NCBI RefSeq assembly: GCF_016900315.1 | Contig: NZ_JACSNQ010000003.1 | Coordinates: 124,001-188,000, forward strand | DNA: 64,000 nucleotides | DNA from: Olsenella profusa | GTDB taxonomy: Bacteria > Actinomycetota > Coriobacteriia > Coriobacteriales > Atopobiaceae | Direction: 5' to 3' | Shown here: positions 34,484-41,651 of the stretch, in pieces | Numbering within the stretch: the stretch's first letter is position 1 | Layout: the number at the start of each line of letters is the position of its first letter | Notes under the pieces: generated by a model | Told to the model about the DNA's origin: nothing | Seen by the model: the letters and a program-made list of their open reading frames with translations, nothing else | The model's database searches: none | Program-made: the position numbers and the translations under genes

Positions 34484-35674
34484 ATGCTTTCCGCAGTTCA
34501 GATCAAGCCCGACGTCTACTGGGTCGGCGCGCTCGACTGGAACGCGCGCGAGTTCCACGGCTACACCACCGAGGCCGGCATCACCTACAACGCCTATCTC
34601 ATCATGGACGAGAAGGTCACGCTGATCGACACGGCCAAGATCACCTTTGTCGACGAGCTCGTCCAGCGTATCTCCTCGGTCATCGACCCGTCCAAGATCG
34701 ACGTGCTCATCGCCAACCACGTGGAGATGGACCACTCCGGCTCCACGCCGCGCATCCGCGAGCTGGCGCCCAACTGCCAGATCTACTGCTCCGCGCCGCA
34801 GGGCGTCAAGAACATGACCGCCCACTACGGCGACCTGGGCTACAACGGCGTCAAGACCGGTGACACACTCTGCATCGGCAAGCGCACGCTGGCCTTCGTC
34901 CAGACGCCGATGGTCCACTGGCCGGACAACATGGTCACCTACGACGCCTACGACAAGATCCTCTTCTCCAACGACGCCTTCGGCCAGCACTTCGCCAGCT
35001 CCGCCCGCTTTGACGACGAGAACGACATGTGCGAGGTCATGCACCAGGCGCACAAGTACTATGCCAACATCGTGCAGCCCTACCGTGCACAGGCCGCCGC
35101 GGCCGTGAAGGCGGTGCGCGGGCTCGGCCCGGACGCGCTCGACCTGATCTGCCCGGCGCACGGCGTCATCTGGCGCAGCTACGTCGAGGACATCCTGCGC
35201 GCGTACGAGGGCTTCGTCTCCGGCGAGCTGCAGGAGCGCGCCGTGGTTGTCTACGACTCCATGTGGCACTCCACCGAGCAGATCGCCCGCGCCCTCGTGG
35301 ACGGCTTCCTGGCCGCCGGCATCCCCGCCCAGCTCATGGACCTCAAGGAGAACCACATCTCCAACGTCATGGACGTGTTCATGGACTGCAAGTACGTGTG
35401 CGTGGGCTCGCCGACGCTCAACAGCCAGATGCTGCCCACTGTGGCGAGCTTCCTCACGTACATGAAGGGGCTCTCGCCCAAGAACGGCGACCGCGTCGGC
35501 CTGGCGTTCGGCAGCTACGGCTGGGCGCCGCTCGGTCCCAACAACGTGGGCAAGGAGCTTGAGACCGCCGGCTTCAAGCTGCCCGAGAAGACCTTCGCGG
35601 TGAACTGGATTCCGAGCGAGGAGCAGCTCACCGAGGCACGCGACCTCGTGGCGAGGCTCGTCGCCGCAGAGTAG
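34484..35674 (+). CDS. A-type flavoprotein (FprA/flavo-diiron NO or O2 reductase)
   Basis: The protein has 396 residues. ATG at 34484 has AAGGAGG 5 bases upstream; TATGCT (34431-34436) is a probable -10. The N-terminal metallo-beta-lactamase-like domain (~1-250) keeps the diiron ligands: HVEMDH (~80-85), the His in MVHWPDN (~147), the Asp in SNDAFGQHF (~166) and the His in CPAHG (~226). The C-terminal flavodoxin domain (~255-396) opens with VVVYDSMWHSTEQIA (FMN phosphate loop) and has GSPTLNSQ and FGSYGW. These enzymes reduce O2 to water or NO to N2O in anaerobes, using rubredoxin-type donors; no rubredoxin gene is adjacent. It is monocistronic, with a terminator after it. A detoxification role suits a strict anaerobe. 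Confidence 0.93.
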   Translation: MLSAVQIKPDVYWVGALDWNAREFHGYTTEAGITYNAYLIMDEKVTLIDTAKITFVDELVQRISSVIDPSKIDVLIANHVEMDHSGSTPRIRELAPNCQIYCSAPQGVKNMTAHYGDLGYNGVKTGDTLCIGKRTLAFVQTPMVHWPDNMVTYDAYDKILFSNDAFGQHFASSARFDDENDMCEVMHQAHKYYANIVQPYRAQAAAAVKAVRGLGPDALDLICPAHGVIWRSYVEDILRAYEGFVSGELQERAVVVYDSMWHSTEQIARALVDGFLAAGIPAQLMDLKENHISNVMDVFMDCKYVCVGSPTLNSQMLPTVASFLTYMKGLSPKNGDRVGLAFGSYGWAPLGPNNVGKELETAGFKLPEKTFAVNWIPSEEQLTEARDLVARLVAAE

Positions 35675-35708
35675 CAGGCGCATCGAATTACATTGCAACG
35701 CTGGAAGG

Positions 35709-35744
35709 GCGGTCGTCGGGGCATGTCCCGACGACCGCTTTCTT
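35709..35744 (+). terminator. Intrinsic terminator after A-type flavoprotein gene
   Basis: A perfect 12-bp stem GCGGTCGTCGGG / CCCGACGACCGC (35709-35720 with 35727-35738) with a 6-base loop is followed by TTTCTT. Confidence 0.9.
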
Positions 35745-35764
35745 GTGGCGTGCCGGCCGCGTCC

Positions 35765-35862
35765 GGTTCGACACATGCGCCGCCACGGTCGGTACGACGC
35801 ATGCGCCGTCGCGGTCGGTACGACACGCCGCCGCGCTGGAGCGACACACACCACCGCGGCCG
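35765..35862. repeat. Four degenerate tandem repeats of 23-26 bp
   Basis: Units lie at 35765-35790, 35791-35816, 35817-35839 and 35840-35862, each with a CGACAC/CGACGC core and a GCCGCC-type tail. They precede an AT-rich stretch (35885-35960) that probably holds the promoter of the gene at 36005. No gene lies in 35675-36004. They may be iterated operators or simple expansion. Confidence 0.6.
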
Positions 35863-36004
35863 ACCCACGCCGTCCTTCTGGGATTCTTCCTCTTATCCTA
35901 CAAATATAATCAAATTAAAAACAACGATTTACAGGTAAATAACCGTCATTATGCGCTATGGTCAGATACCCTTCCCACGAGAGGTGCCCGAAGGAGGACG
36001 CGCC

Positions 36005-37018
36005 ATGAGAGTTCTGACCATAGGATACGAGTCCGCCCTCGCCTTCTGGCGTTCCGTACGCCTAGCCCAGGAGCCCGTCTGCGAGCGGTCCGAGGACGTG
36101 GTCTACGGAAGGGGAGAGACCTCAACGGCGCGCCTCGCCCGAAGAGCGGCCGAATTGTGCGGGCTTGACCTGCCGATTCGCATTGTGGTGAGCAGCCAGG
36201 CTGAGCGCCCCCATGCAGAAGACCTCGTAGCTCACCTCTCCGGCGCTCCGCTTGAGGCGGCGCACGTGTTCTCGATTGATCGCGAGCTAGCTGTCTGCAG
36301 AATGCCCGCCGTGCTAGTTCAGCTGGGCTCGACGCTGGATGAGATCGACCTAGCCAGAGTCGCCTATGAGATGACAGGCACCTACGGCCTTGACGGAGAG
36401 GGGGAGGCGGTTAGCGATCTGAGGCCCCTGGTTAGCCTTGGTGAGCTGCGGAGCTACGCAACCGCAGCGCGCGCCTGCGGCGCCCGAGGCGCCGCGCGCG
36501 TCATCCGAGCGCTCGATCTGGTGGTTCCCGGGTCGAACTCCCCGCGAGAGACCGACGTGGCCCTTGTGCTGAAGCTTCCCCGCTCTAGGGGAGGCATCGC
36601 GTTTCCGGGGTTTACCCTGAACGAGCGCGTGAGGCTGCCCGAGCGTGCGCAGCGAATCGCGTCCATCCGCGAGCTGCGGCCCGACTTTCACTGGGCCAAG
36701 TGGCTCCTGGCGATGGAGTATGAGAGCGACCGCTACCACCTGAGTCCGGAAGCCATGAAGCGCGACGAGCGTCGGCGTCGCGCACTTGAGGCAGCTGGCT
36801 ATACGGTGAAGCTCCTGACCAACGACATCCTCATGAGCGACACGCAGTTCAACATCTTCATGACTGAGCTCGTGCAGGTGGCGGACCCCTACCGGCGTCC
36901 GGCCTCCGACAAGATGCTCGCCCGCCGCGCCGCGCTGCGCGAGCGCCTGTTCGGCACCCAGAGCGAGGAGGAGGCCCAGCGAGACCTCAGCACGCCCTAT
37001 CAGGGAGTCATCGTTTGA
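36005..37018 (+). CDS. Possible PD-(D/E)XK endonuclease-domain protein (Vsr/DUF559-like C-terminus)
   Basis: The protein has 337 residues. ATG at 36005 has AAGGAGG 7 bases upstream; the longer frame from 35951 is rejected. The N-terminal two thirds is not recognised; it resembles the AbiEi-like/DUF559 proteins of actinobacteria in overall plan. The C-terminal part has WLLAMEYESDRYHLSPEAMK followed by RDERRRRALEAAGYTV, like the E-x-D...R-D..R...L...G motif of Vsr-type or DUF559 nucleases, though a second acidic residue pair is unclear. Tandem repeats lie upstream and an inverted-repeat element begins 6 bp after the stop. Composition and AT-rich flank suggest acquisition. Function in DNA defence or repair is only a possibility. 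Confidence 0.6.
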   Translation: MRVLTIGYESALAFWRSVRLAQEPVCERSEDVVYGRGETSTARLARRAAELCGLDLPIRIVVSSQAERPHAEDLVAHLSGAPLEAAHVFSIDRELAVCRMPAVLVQLGSTLDEIDLARVAYEMTGTYGLDGEGEAVSDLRPLVSLGELRSYATAARACGARGAARVIRALDLVVPGSNSPRETDVALVLKLPRSRGGIAFPGFTLNERVRLPERAQRIASIRELRPDFHWAKWLLAMEYESDRYHLSPEAMKRDERRRRALEAAGYTVKLLTNDILMSDTQFNIFMTELVQVADPYRRPASDKMLARRAALRERLFGTQSEEEAQRDLSTPYQGVIV

Positions 37019-37024
37019 AAAAGT

Positions 37025-37208
37025 GCCATAACTGTGACGTGGTGGCCCCGCGATTTGCAATTTGGTCATAACTGTGACGTTCAAAGTGGCCTGTATTCAG
37101 ATTCGGCGTCTACTGCCCCACCGTTGCCCCACAAAGGGCCAGTTGATGCGGGGCCGATGCATGGCCTGTAGGGGAAAGACGTCACACTTATGGCCAAATT
37201 GCAAATTG
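37025..37208. repeat. Second copy of the 28-bp inverted-repeat element
   Basis: A truncated unit (37025-37040) and a full unit (37052-37080) are direct, and an inverted unit lies at 37179-37208. The unit sequence and ~11-bp spacing match the element at 27443-27669; the 98-bp centre does not. It begins 6 bp after the stop of the endonuclease-like gene. The rest of 37019-37512 has no gene that I can support. Confidence 0.75.
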
Positions 37209-37425
37209 TGAGAGCGGCTTGTAGCACTTGTTAGGCTTCTGCAAAACTTATGTCAAGCTGAGGCCAAGCGGGAGCGTCCGCATGTGGCGGAGAGGCCCCA
37301 GTGGCGCGCGGTCATGCCAATCGCCGTGCCAGCAAGGCCGATCCGAGCCCACAGAGCCCGGCAAAGGCGTTCCGTCAAGCCGTTACCATCCCGCCCCCTC
37401 AAGTGCGCCCGTGCTCGCGACCTGC

Positions 37426-37431
37426 TAAAAT
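37426..37431 (+). promoter_or_regulatory. -10 element TAAAAT of the CorC-type gene
   Basis: TGCTAAAATC is an extended -10 (TG-N-TAAAAT) 82 bp upstream of the start at 37513, in an otherwise GC-rich segment. Confidence 0.5.
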
Positions 37432-37512
37432 CTACCTCTATGCCCATCGGTGTCAGCGTCCCTGCCGACGGCATGCATCTGACCCCAGACCAAGGAGGTT
37501 GCGCACGAGCGC

Positions 37513-38859
37513 ATGGACGTAGCAATAAGTATTGTGGTCACCTTCCTGCTCACCCTGGCCAACGGCTATTTCTCGATGTCCGAGATGGCGGTGGTGAGCG
37601 CCAAGAGGGCAGTCCTCGAACCCGAGGCAGAGGATGGTGACCGCAAGGCCCGTGCTGCCCTCGATCTGGGCTCCAACTCAGAGCAGTTCCTCGCGACCAT
37701 TCAGGTCGCCATCACCCTTGTTGGCTTTGCGTCGTCCGCCTTCGCGAGCACGAACCTCTCGGACCCGCTGGACACCTGGTTCATGAGCCTCGGTATGCCG
37801 GAGGCCATCGCCACCCCGCTGGCACCCGTCATCATCACGCTGTTGGTCTCCTACCTCTCCATCGTCGTCGGCGAGCTCGTCCCCAAGCGCATGGCCCTCG
37901 CCAACGCCGAGGGCGTCGCCAAGTCCATCGCCGGGCCCATCCGCGGCTTCATGCACGTTGCCCGCCCGCTGGTCTGGCTTACGGCCAAGTCCGCCAACGG
38001 CATCTCCTCCCTGCTGGGCATCAAGTCTGCCGACGAGCGCGAAAGCGTCTCCGAGGAGGAGATCAAGTACATGGTGACCGACGCCGACGAGCTCTCCGAC
38101 CAGGAGAAGTCCATGATCCACGAGGTCATCGACATGGGTGACACCATCGCCCGCGAGGTCATGGTCCCGCGCGTCGACATGACCGCGATGGAGGACACCT
38201 CCACGCTCTCCGAGGTCATGGCCGTCATGCGCCGCACCGGCTACTCCCGCATCCCCATCTATCACGAGTCGGTCGACCGTATCGTGGGCATCGCGCACAT
38301 CAAGGACATCATCAGCCCCATGCTCGACGAGGGCCGCGGCTCCGACCTCATCTCCGCCCACGTTCGCACCGCCGACTTCGTCCCTGACACCAAGGACATC
38401 ATCCCGCTGCTCTCCGAGATGCAGTCCAGTCACGACCAGATGGTCATCGTGGTGGACGAGTATGGCGGCACCGCGGGCGTCATCACGATTGAGGACATCG
38501 TCGAGGAGGTCGTCGGAGAGATCGAGGACGAGTTCGACCCAGACAACAAGTACCTCACCAAGCTCTCCGACCGCGAGTGGCTCGTCGACGGCCGCTTCTC
38601 CCTGGACGACGCCATCGACCTTGGCTGGCCCGTCGAGGACAGCGAGGAGTACGAGACCATTGCGGGCTTCGTGACGGACCTCGCCGACAAGCTTCCGCAT
38701 CCCGGGGACGTCATCGAGAAGGACGGCTATCAGTTCCGCGTGCAGTCCATGCGCGGCCGTCGTCTCTCGATGCTGCGCGTCATCGCTCCTGAGAAGCCGG
38801 TGGAGGACGACCCGGCGGACGCTGACGGCGAGAAGGACGTGGAGTCACCGAAGGATTAA
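37513..38859 (+). CDS. CorC/HlyC-family membrane protein (CNNM-CBS)
   Basis: The protein has 448 residues from ATG at 37513. AAGGAGG lies 14 bases upstream, longer than ideal, so the start is not certain. A DUF21/CNNM membrane domain (~1-190) has three to four helices and the NGYFSMSEMAVVSAKR opening and LVPKRMAL motif. A CBS pair follows (~205-330; MVPRVDM, GYSRIPIYHES). The CorC_HlyC domain is C-terminal (~345-430), after DEYGGTAGVITIEDIVEEVVGEIEDE, a stretch in which conserved acids may contact Mg2+ or nucleotide. Relatives are linked to Mg2+/Co2+ efflux or Na+-coupled Mg2+ export. It heads a tight group with 38939, 39791 and 40250. A one-mismatch dispersed word sits near its 3' end (38827-38838, encoding GEKD). 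Confidence 0.92.
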   Translation: MDVAISIVVTFLLTLANGYFSMSEMAVVSAKRAVLEPEAEDGDRKARAALDLGSNSEQFLATIQVAITLVGFASSAFASTNLSDPLDTWFMSLGMPEAIATPLAPVIITLLVSYLSIVVGELVPKRMALANAEGVAKSIAGPIRGFMHVARPLVWLTAKSANGISSLLGIKSADERESVSEEEIKYMVTDADELSDQEKSMIHEVIDMGDTIAREVMVPRVDMTAMEDTSTLSEVMAVMRRTGYSRIPIYHESVDRIVGIAHIKDIISPMLDEGRGSDLISAHVRTADFVPDTKDIIPLLSEMQSSHDQMVIVVDEYGGTAGVITIEDIVEEVVGEIEDEFDPDNKYLTKLSDREWLVDGRFSLDDAIDLGWPVEDSEEYETIAGFVTDLADKLPHPGDVIEKDGYQFRVQSMRGRRLSMLRVIAPEKPVEDDPADADGEKDVESPKD

Positions 38860-38938
38860 CCCCGTCCCGGGGACATTCATTACAATAGGTGGAAATCGTC
38901 GCCCGCCTGGCGGGCCTGGAGCGAGGGGAAGCCGCACA

Positions 38939-39727
38939 ATGGCCCAGCTGTTCGACATCAGGAAGGTCACGGTCGGCCCGAGGAACCTCGAGGCCGTGGT
39001 TGAGCTCGCGCCTACCGCGCCGCTTATGACGAGCGATGACCCTGCTGGTACCGAGCTCGTCTGCAATCTCATGCCCGAGCTTGCCGACCATGTCTGCCTG
39101 GGTGACTCCGCCCCGCGTTTCGGCGACGTCGTTGCGGACACCGAGCTTGCGCACCTGCTCGAGCACGTGACCGTCGAGCTGCTTGCACGCACGGACGTCG
39201 CCGGGGACGTCTCCTCCGGCCAGACCGTCGAGCTCGCGGAGCGCGTCTATCAGATCACCCTTGCGTGCCCGGACGACGTGCTTGTTGCCGGCGCGCTCTC
39301 CAGCGCCGTCTGGATTCTCCAGTGGGCCTACTCCGGCGGCGGCGAGCCCGAGCCTGACGTCGAGGCCATTGCCTCCGGCCTGGTCGGGCTTGTCCAGAGT
39401 CTCGACGTCCCGTCCGACGGCCAGGATCAGGGGCCGGAGCAGGCCGCTCCTGCCGCCTCGGACCAACGGCCGGAGGACTCCCTCGCCTCGGGGGAGTCTT
39501 TTGAGCAGACGTACGCCCCCGAGCCCGTCCCCGAGTACCCCGCGCCAGATTCGGCGGAGTCCGTGACCGAGTTCGTGGTCGAGTCTGTCGCCGACGAGCC
39601 TGAGCCCGCTGACGCTTCGGCTCAGGAGCCTGCGGCTGAGCCCGTCCAGCCCGCACCCGCGCCCACCGGGTCTTCTGCCTCCGCCTGGGACATGGAGGAC
39701 GTCCCTCGCCCGCACTTCGTTCGCTAG
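38939..39727 (+). CDS. Protein with cyanophycin-synthetase-N-terminal-like domain
   Basis: The protein has 262 residues. ATG at 38939 follows GGGGAAG 7 bases upstream. Residues 1-145 resemble the N-terminal region found in cyanophycin synthetases and Mur-ligase-like proteins: LMPELADHVCLGDSAPRF, then ELAHLLEHVTVELLARTDVAG and VYQITLACPDDVLVAGALSSAVWIL. No ATP-grasp or Mur-ligase domain follows; the remaining ~115 residues are an Ala/Pro/Glu-rich disordered tail ending EDVPRPHFVR. It therefore seems to be a stand-alone domain of unknown role. It lies 79 bp after the CorC-type gene and 63 bp before the YtxH gene. Confidence 0.65.
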   Translation: MAQLFDIRKVTVGPRNLEAVVELAPTAPLMTSDDPAGTELVCNLMPELADHVCLGDSAPRFGDVVADTELAHLLEHVTVELLARTDVAGDVSSGQTVELAERVYQITLACPDDVLVAGALSSAVWILQWAYSGGGEPEPDVEAIASGLVGLVQSLDVPSDGQDQGPEQAAPAASDQRPEDSLASGESFEQTYAPEPVPEYPAPDSAESVTEFVVESVADEPEPADASAQEPAAEPVQPAPAPTGSSASAWDMEDVPRPHFVR

Positions 39728-39790
39728 CACGTCCGTTAGTCGGCGCACACCCCGCGCCATCGCATTGGCCAGCACTGACAGGAGGAACTC

Positions 39791-40246
39791 ATGAACAAGA
39801 AGACGGTTGGTTTCATCCTCGGTAGCATCGTTGGCGCCGCTGCTGGCGTTGTCGCGGGCATCATGCTTGCGCCTCGCTCCGGCGCGGAGAGCCGCGCCAT
39901 GGCGGCCGACGCCATGAACGACGCCTGGGACTCCGCGGTCGACACCTACGAGCGCGGCGCCGGCGTCGTGACCGACAAGTTCAACAGCGTCCGTCCCACG
40001 GTCGACGCCAAGACCGACGAGCTCCGCGCTAAGGTCGACCTTGCCCGCGAGCGCATGGACCAGCTTCGCGACTCCCTCTCCGAGGCCGTCGCCGGCGCCT
40101 CCGCTCAGGTGCAGGACGCCGTGTCCTCCGTGGCCGACCGCGTCTCCGCCATGGCCGACGCCCCCGTCGCCGGCGAGACGCCTGCCGACGCCGTCCACGT
40201 CGAGGTTGTTGACAGCGACGACGCCACCGAGACCACCGAGGCCTAG
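39791..40246 (+). CDS. YtxH-domain envelope protein
   Basis: The protein has 151 residues. ATG at 39791 has AGGAGG 5 bases upstream. A membrane-spanning Gly/Ala helix (residues ~5-27, VGFILGSIVGAAAGVVAGIML) is followed by APRSG, the YtxH signature. A long amphipathic helix/coiled coil reaches ~120 (repeat-like AxxRMDxLRDxLSE), with an acidic tail. YtxH proteins are general-stress and envelope-associated proteins of uncertain role. Next gene starts 3 bp after the stop. Confidence 0.85.
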   Translation: MNKKTVGFILGSIVGAAAGVVAGIMLAPRSGAESRAMAADAMNDAWDSAVDTYERGAGVVTDKFNSVRPTVDAKTDELRAKVDLARERMDQLRDSLSEAVAGASAQVQDAVSSVADRVSAMADAPVAGETPADAVHVEVVDSDDATETTEA

Positions 40247-40249
40247 CGC

Positions 40250-41341
40250 GTGCTCAAGATAAGCGACCTCACGGGTCTGCGTGTCCTTGTCCCCAAGTCC
40301 GCGAAGAAGGCCAAGGACGGGACCGTCACCGAGCGCTTCCAGAAGCTCGGGAAGGTGCACAACGCGGTCTTCTCACCCAGCGGGAAGCGGGTCGTGGGCC
40401 TCATGGTCAAGCGACCGGATGTTGCGGGCATGGTCAAGCGCGCCGACGTTTTCCTGGCCTGGGACTCCTTTGAGCTCCAGGACGAGAAGACCCTCCTCGT
40501 CACCCGCCCGGACGACGGCATGGACAAGGCCGCCCGTCGCCGTCTGAGCCTCAACTGGGACGCCTGCATCATCTGGACCGGAATGGACGCCCACACCACG
40601 GCGGGCAAGTCCCTCGGCTACGTCTCCGACGCCGAGGTGGACCAGAAGACTGGCCGAGTGAGCCGCTTCCTGACCACGGACGGCAGCGTCTCCCGCGCGC
40701 TCGTCGGCTCCTTTGTCATCACTGCCGACATGGTGCGTGGCTACCGTGACGGCTGCATGATCATCGACCCTGGCGAGAAGAACGTGGAGCTTGACGGCGG
40801 GCTCGCCGGCGCTGCCGGAGAGAGCTACGCCCGCGCCAAGGCCAAGGGCGCCGAGGTTGGCAAGAAGGCTGCCGTCGTGGCCGGCGAGGCCGTGGACAAG
40901 GGCTCCTTTGCGCTTGGCCGCGCGCTCGGCAAGGCGAAGCGTGCCATTGCTGACGCGGCGTCCGAGGGCGAGGCCGCGGAGAAGCGTCCCCAGCCCCAGG
41001 CTCCTGCCGTGGAGGCGGCGGACGTGCGCGTGGAGAAGCCCGTCGAGCGGCTGCCCGAGCAGGCGGCTGAGGTTCCTGCCGAAGACGCGCGCCCAAAGCC
41101 CAAGACGTACGCGCCGGTTGACACGTCGGCGCAGGGTCAGTCGGCTGCGGCTGCCGCGTCGAAGCCCCGACCCGCAGCACCAAAGACCAGCTCGGCCAGG
41201 ACCGCCCGTCCCGTGGCCAAGAAGAAGCCGGCCTCTACCGGCGACAAGGTCGCCCGCGCGGCAGGAAAGCAGCTCGGAAGCCTGGGCAAGATGTTCGGCT
41301 CCTTCAAGGACGAGTTCGACAAGGCCAGCAAGGGCGAGTAG
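40250..41341 (+). CDS. PRC-barrel domain protein with basic Ala/Pro-rich tail
   Basis: The protein has 363 residues. GTG at 40250 comes 3 bp after the YtxH stop, with GAGG 8-9 bases upstream inside that gene. Two PRC-barrel-like halves lie at ~1-90 (MLKISDLTGLRVLVPKSAKK, FSPSGKRVVGLMVKR) and ~100-180 (GKSLGYVSDAEVDQKTGRVSRFL). A disordered Lys/Ala/Pro tail with KPRPAAPKTSSARTARP repeats of basic residues and a final helix (FGSFKDEFDKASKGE) follow. PRC barrels often bind RNA (RimM) or mediate protein contacts. Co-occurrence with YtxH suggests a shared envelope or stress role. An exact dispersed word at 40772-40783 codes for GEKN in the second half. Confidence 0.8.
   Translation: MLKISDLTGLRVLVPKSAKKAKDGTVTERFQKLGKVHNAVFSPSGKRVVGLMVKRPDVAGMVKRADVFLAWDSFELQDEKTLLVTRPDDGMDKAARRRLSLNWDACIIWTGMDAHTTAGKSLGYVSDAEVDQKTGRVSRFLTTDGSVSRALVGSFVITADMVRGYRDGCMIIDPGEKNVELDGGLAGAAGESYARAKAKGAEVGKKAAVVAGEAVDKGSFALGRALGKAKRAIADAASEGEAAEKRPQPQAPAVEAADVRVEKPVERLPEQAAEVPAEDARPKPKTYAPVDTSAQGQSAAAAASKPRPAAPKTSSARTARPVAKKKPASTGDKVARAAGKQLGSLGKMFGSFKDEFDKASKGE
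40772..40783 (+). repeat. Dispersed 12-bp word, exact copy, within coding sequence
   Basis: GGCGAGAAGAAC is read in frame as GEKN, just after the second PRC-barrel half, at the start of the linker. Confidence 0.85.
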
Positions 41342-41360
41342 TGCCAACGGCAATCGCATC

Positions 41361-41390
41361 AGGGCGGAGGGCCAATCGACCCTCCGCCCT
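41361..41390 (+). terminator. Intrinsic terminator of the four-gene cluster
   Basis: A perfect 11-bp stem AGGGCGGAGGG / CCCTCCGCCCT with an 8-base loop is followed by TTCAT. It begins 20 bp after the PRC-barrel stop. Confidence 0.85.
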
Positions 41391-41420
41391 TTCATGCGGC
41401 GCCTCATAGTTCTGCAAATA

Positions 41421-41480
41421 CTTCCTTGATGAACGAAAAGCTTCATTGATAGAAGAACAACTTCGTTGATTCAGGCAAAA
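41421..41480. repeat. Three tandem 20-bp repeats
   Basis: Three exactly 20-bp units at 41421-41440, 41441-41460 and 41461-41480 each begin CTTC-N-TTGAT and end in an A-rich segment. They sit in low-GC DNA within the gap 41342-41651. Iterated operators or the 5' remains of a decayed gene are both possible. Confidence 0.6.
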
Positions 41481-41609
41481 ATCTGTAGATGCCCAAACCA
41501 GCTACGTCTCGCACAACTATCTAAAGCCGCTGGTTCGGACCGGCGCCCTCGTGCTGACCCCCCCGAGAAGCCTCGCAGTAAGTTCCAGCGTTTTGTGGCG
41601 GCGCGCTAG
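41470..41609 (+). pseudogene. Frameshifted 3' remnant of a winged-helix-tailed regulator
   Basis: Frame 41470 reads DAQTSYVSHNYLKPLVRTGA then LVLT. At a run of seven C (41558-41564) the frame must shift by one to continue as PEKPRSKFQRFVAAR and a stop at 41607-41609. S.V..NYL.PLV..G.L..T.P.KPRSK.Q.. is the typical C-terminal winged helix of AlbA_2/HATPase_c_4-type ATP-binding proteins. No N-terminal part is present, so this is a dead fragment left by deletion. Family assignment is from memory of the motif. Confidence 0.5.
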
Positions 41610-41651
41610 GAGATGCCGCGCGCTAGCCGCCCTGCCCGCCAGCCACTCCGC

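Noticed and set aside
41558-41564. C7 run as a phase-variation switch
   Set aside because: There is no upstream gene to switch; only a ~45-codon 3' fragment remains, so a decayed gene is the simpler reading.
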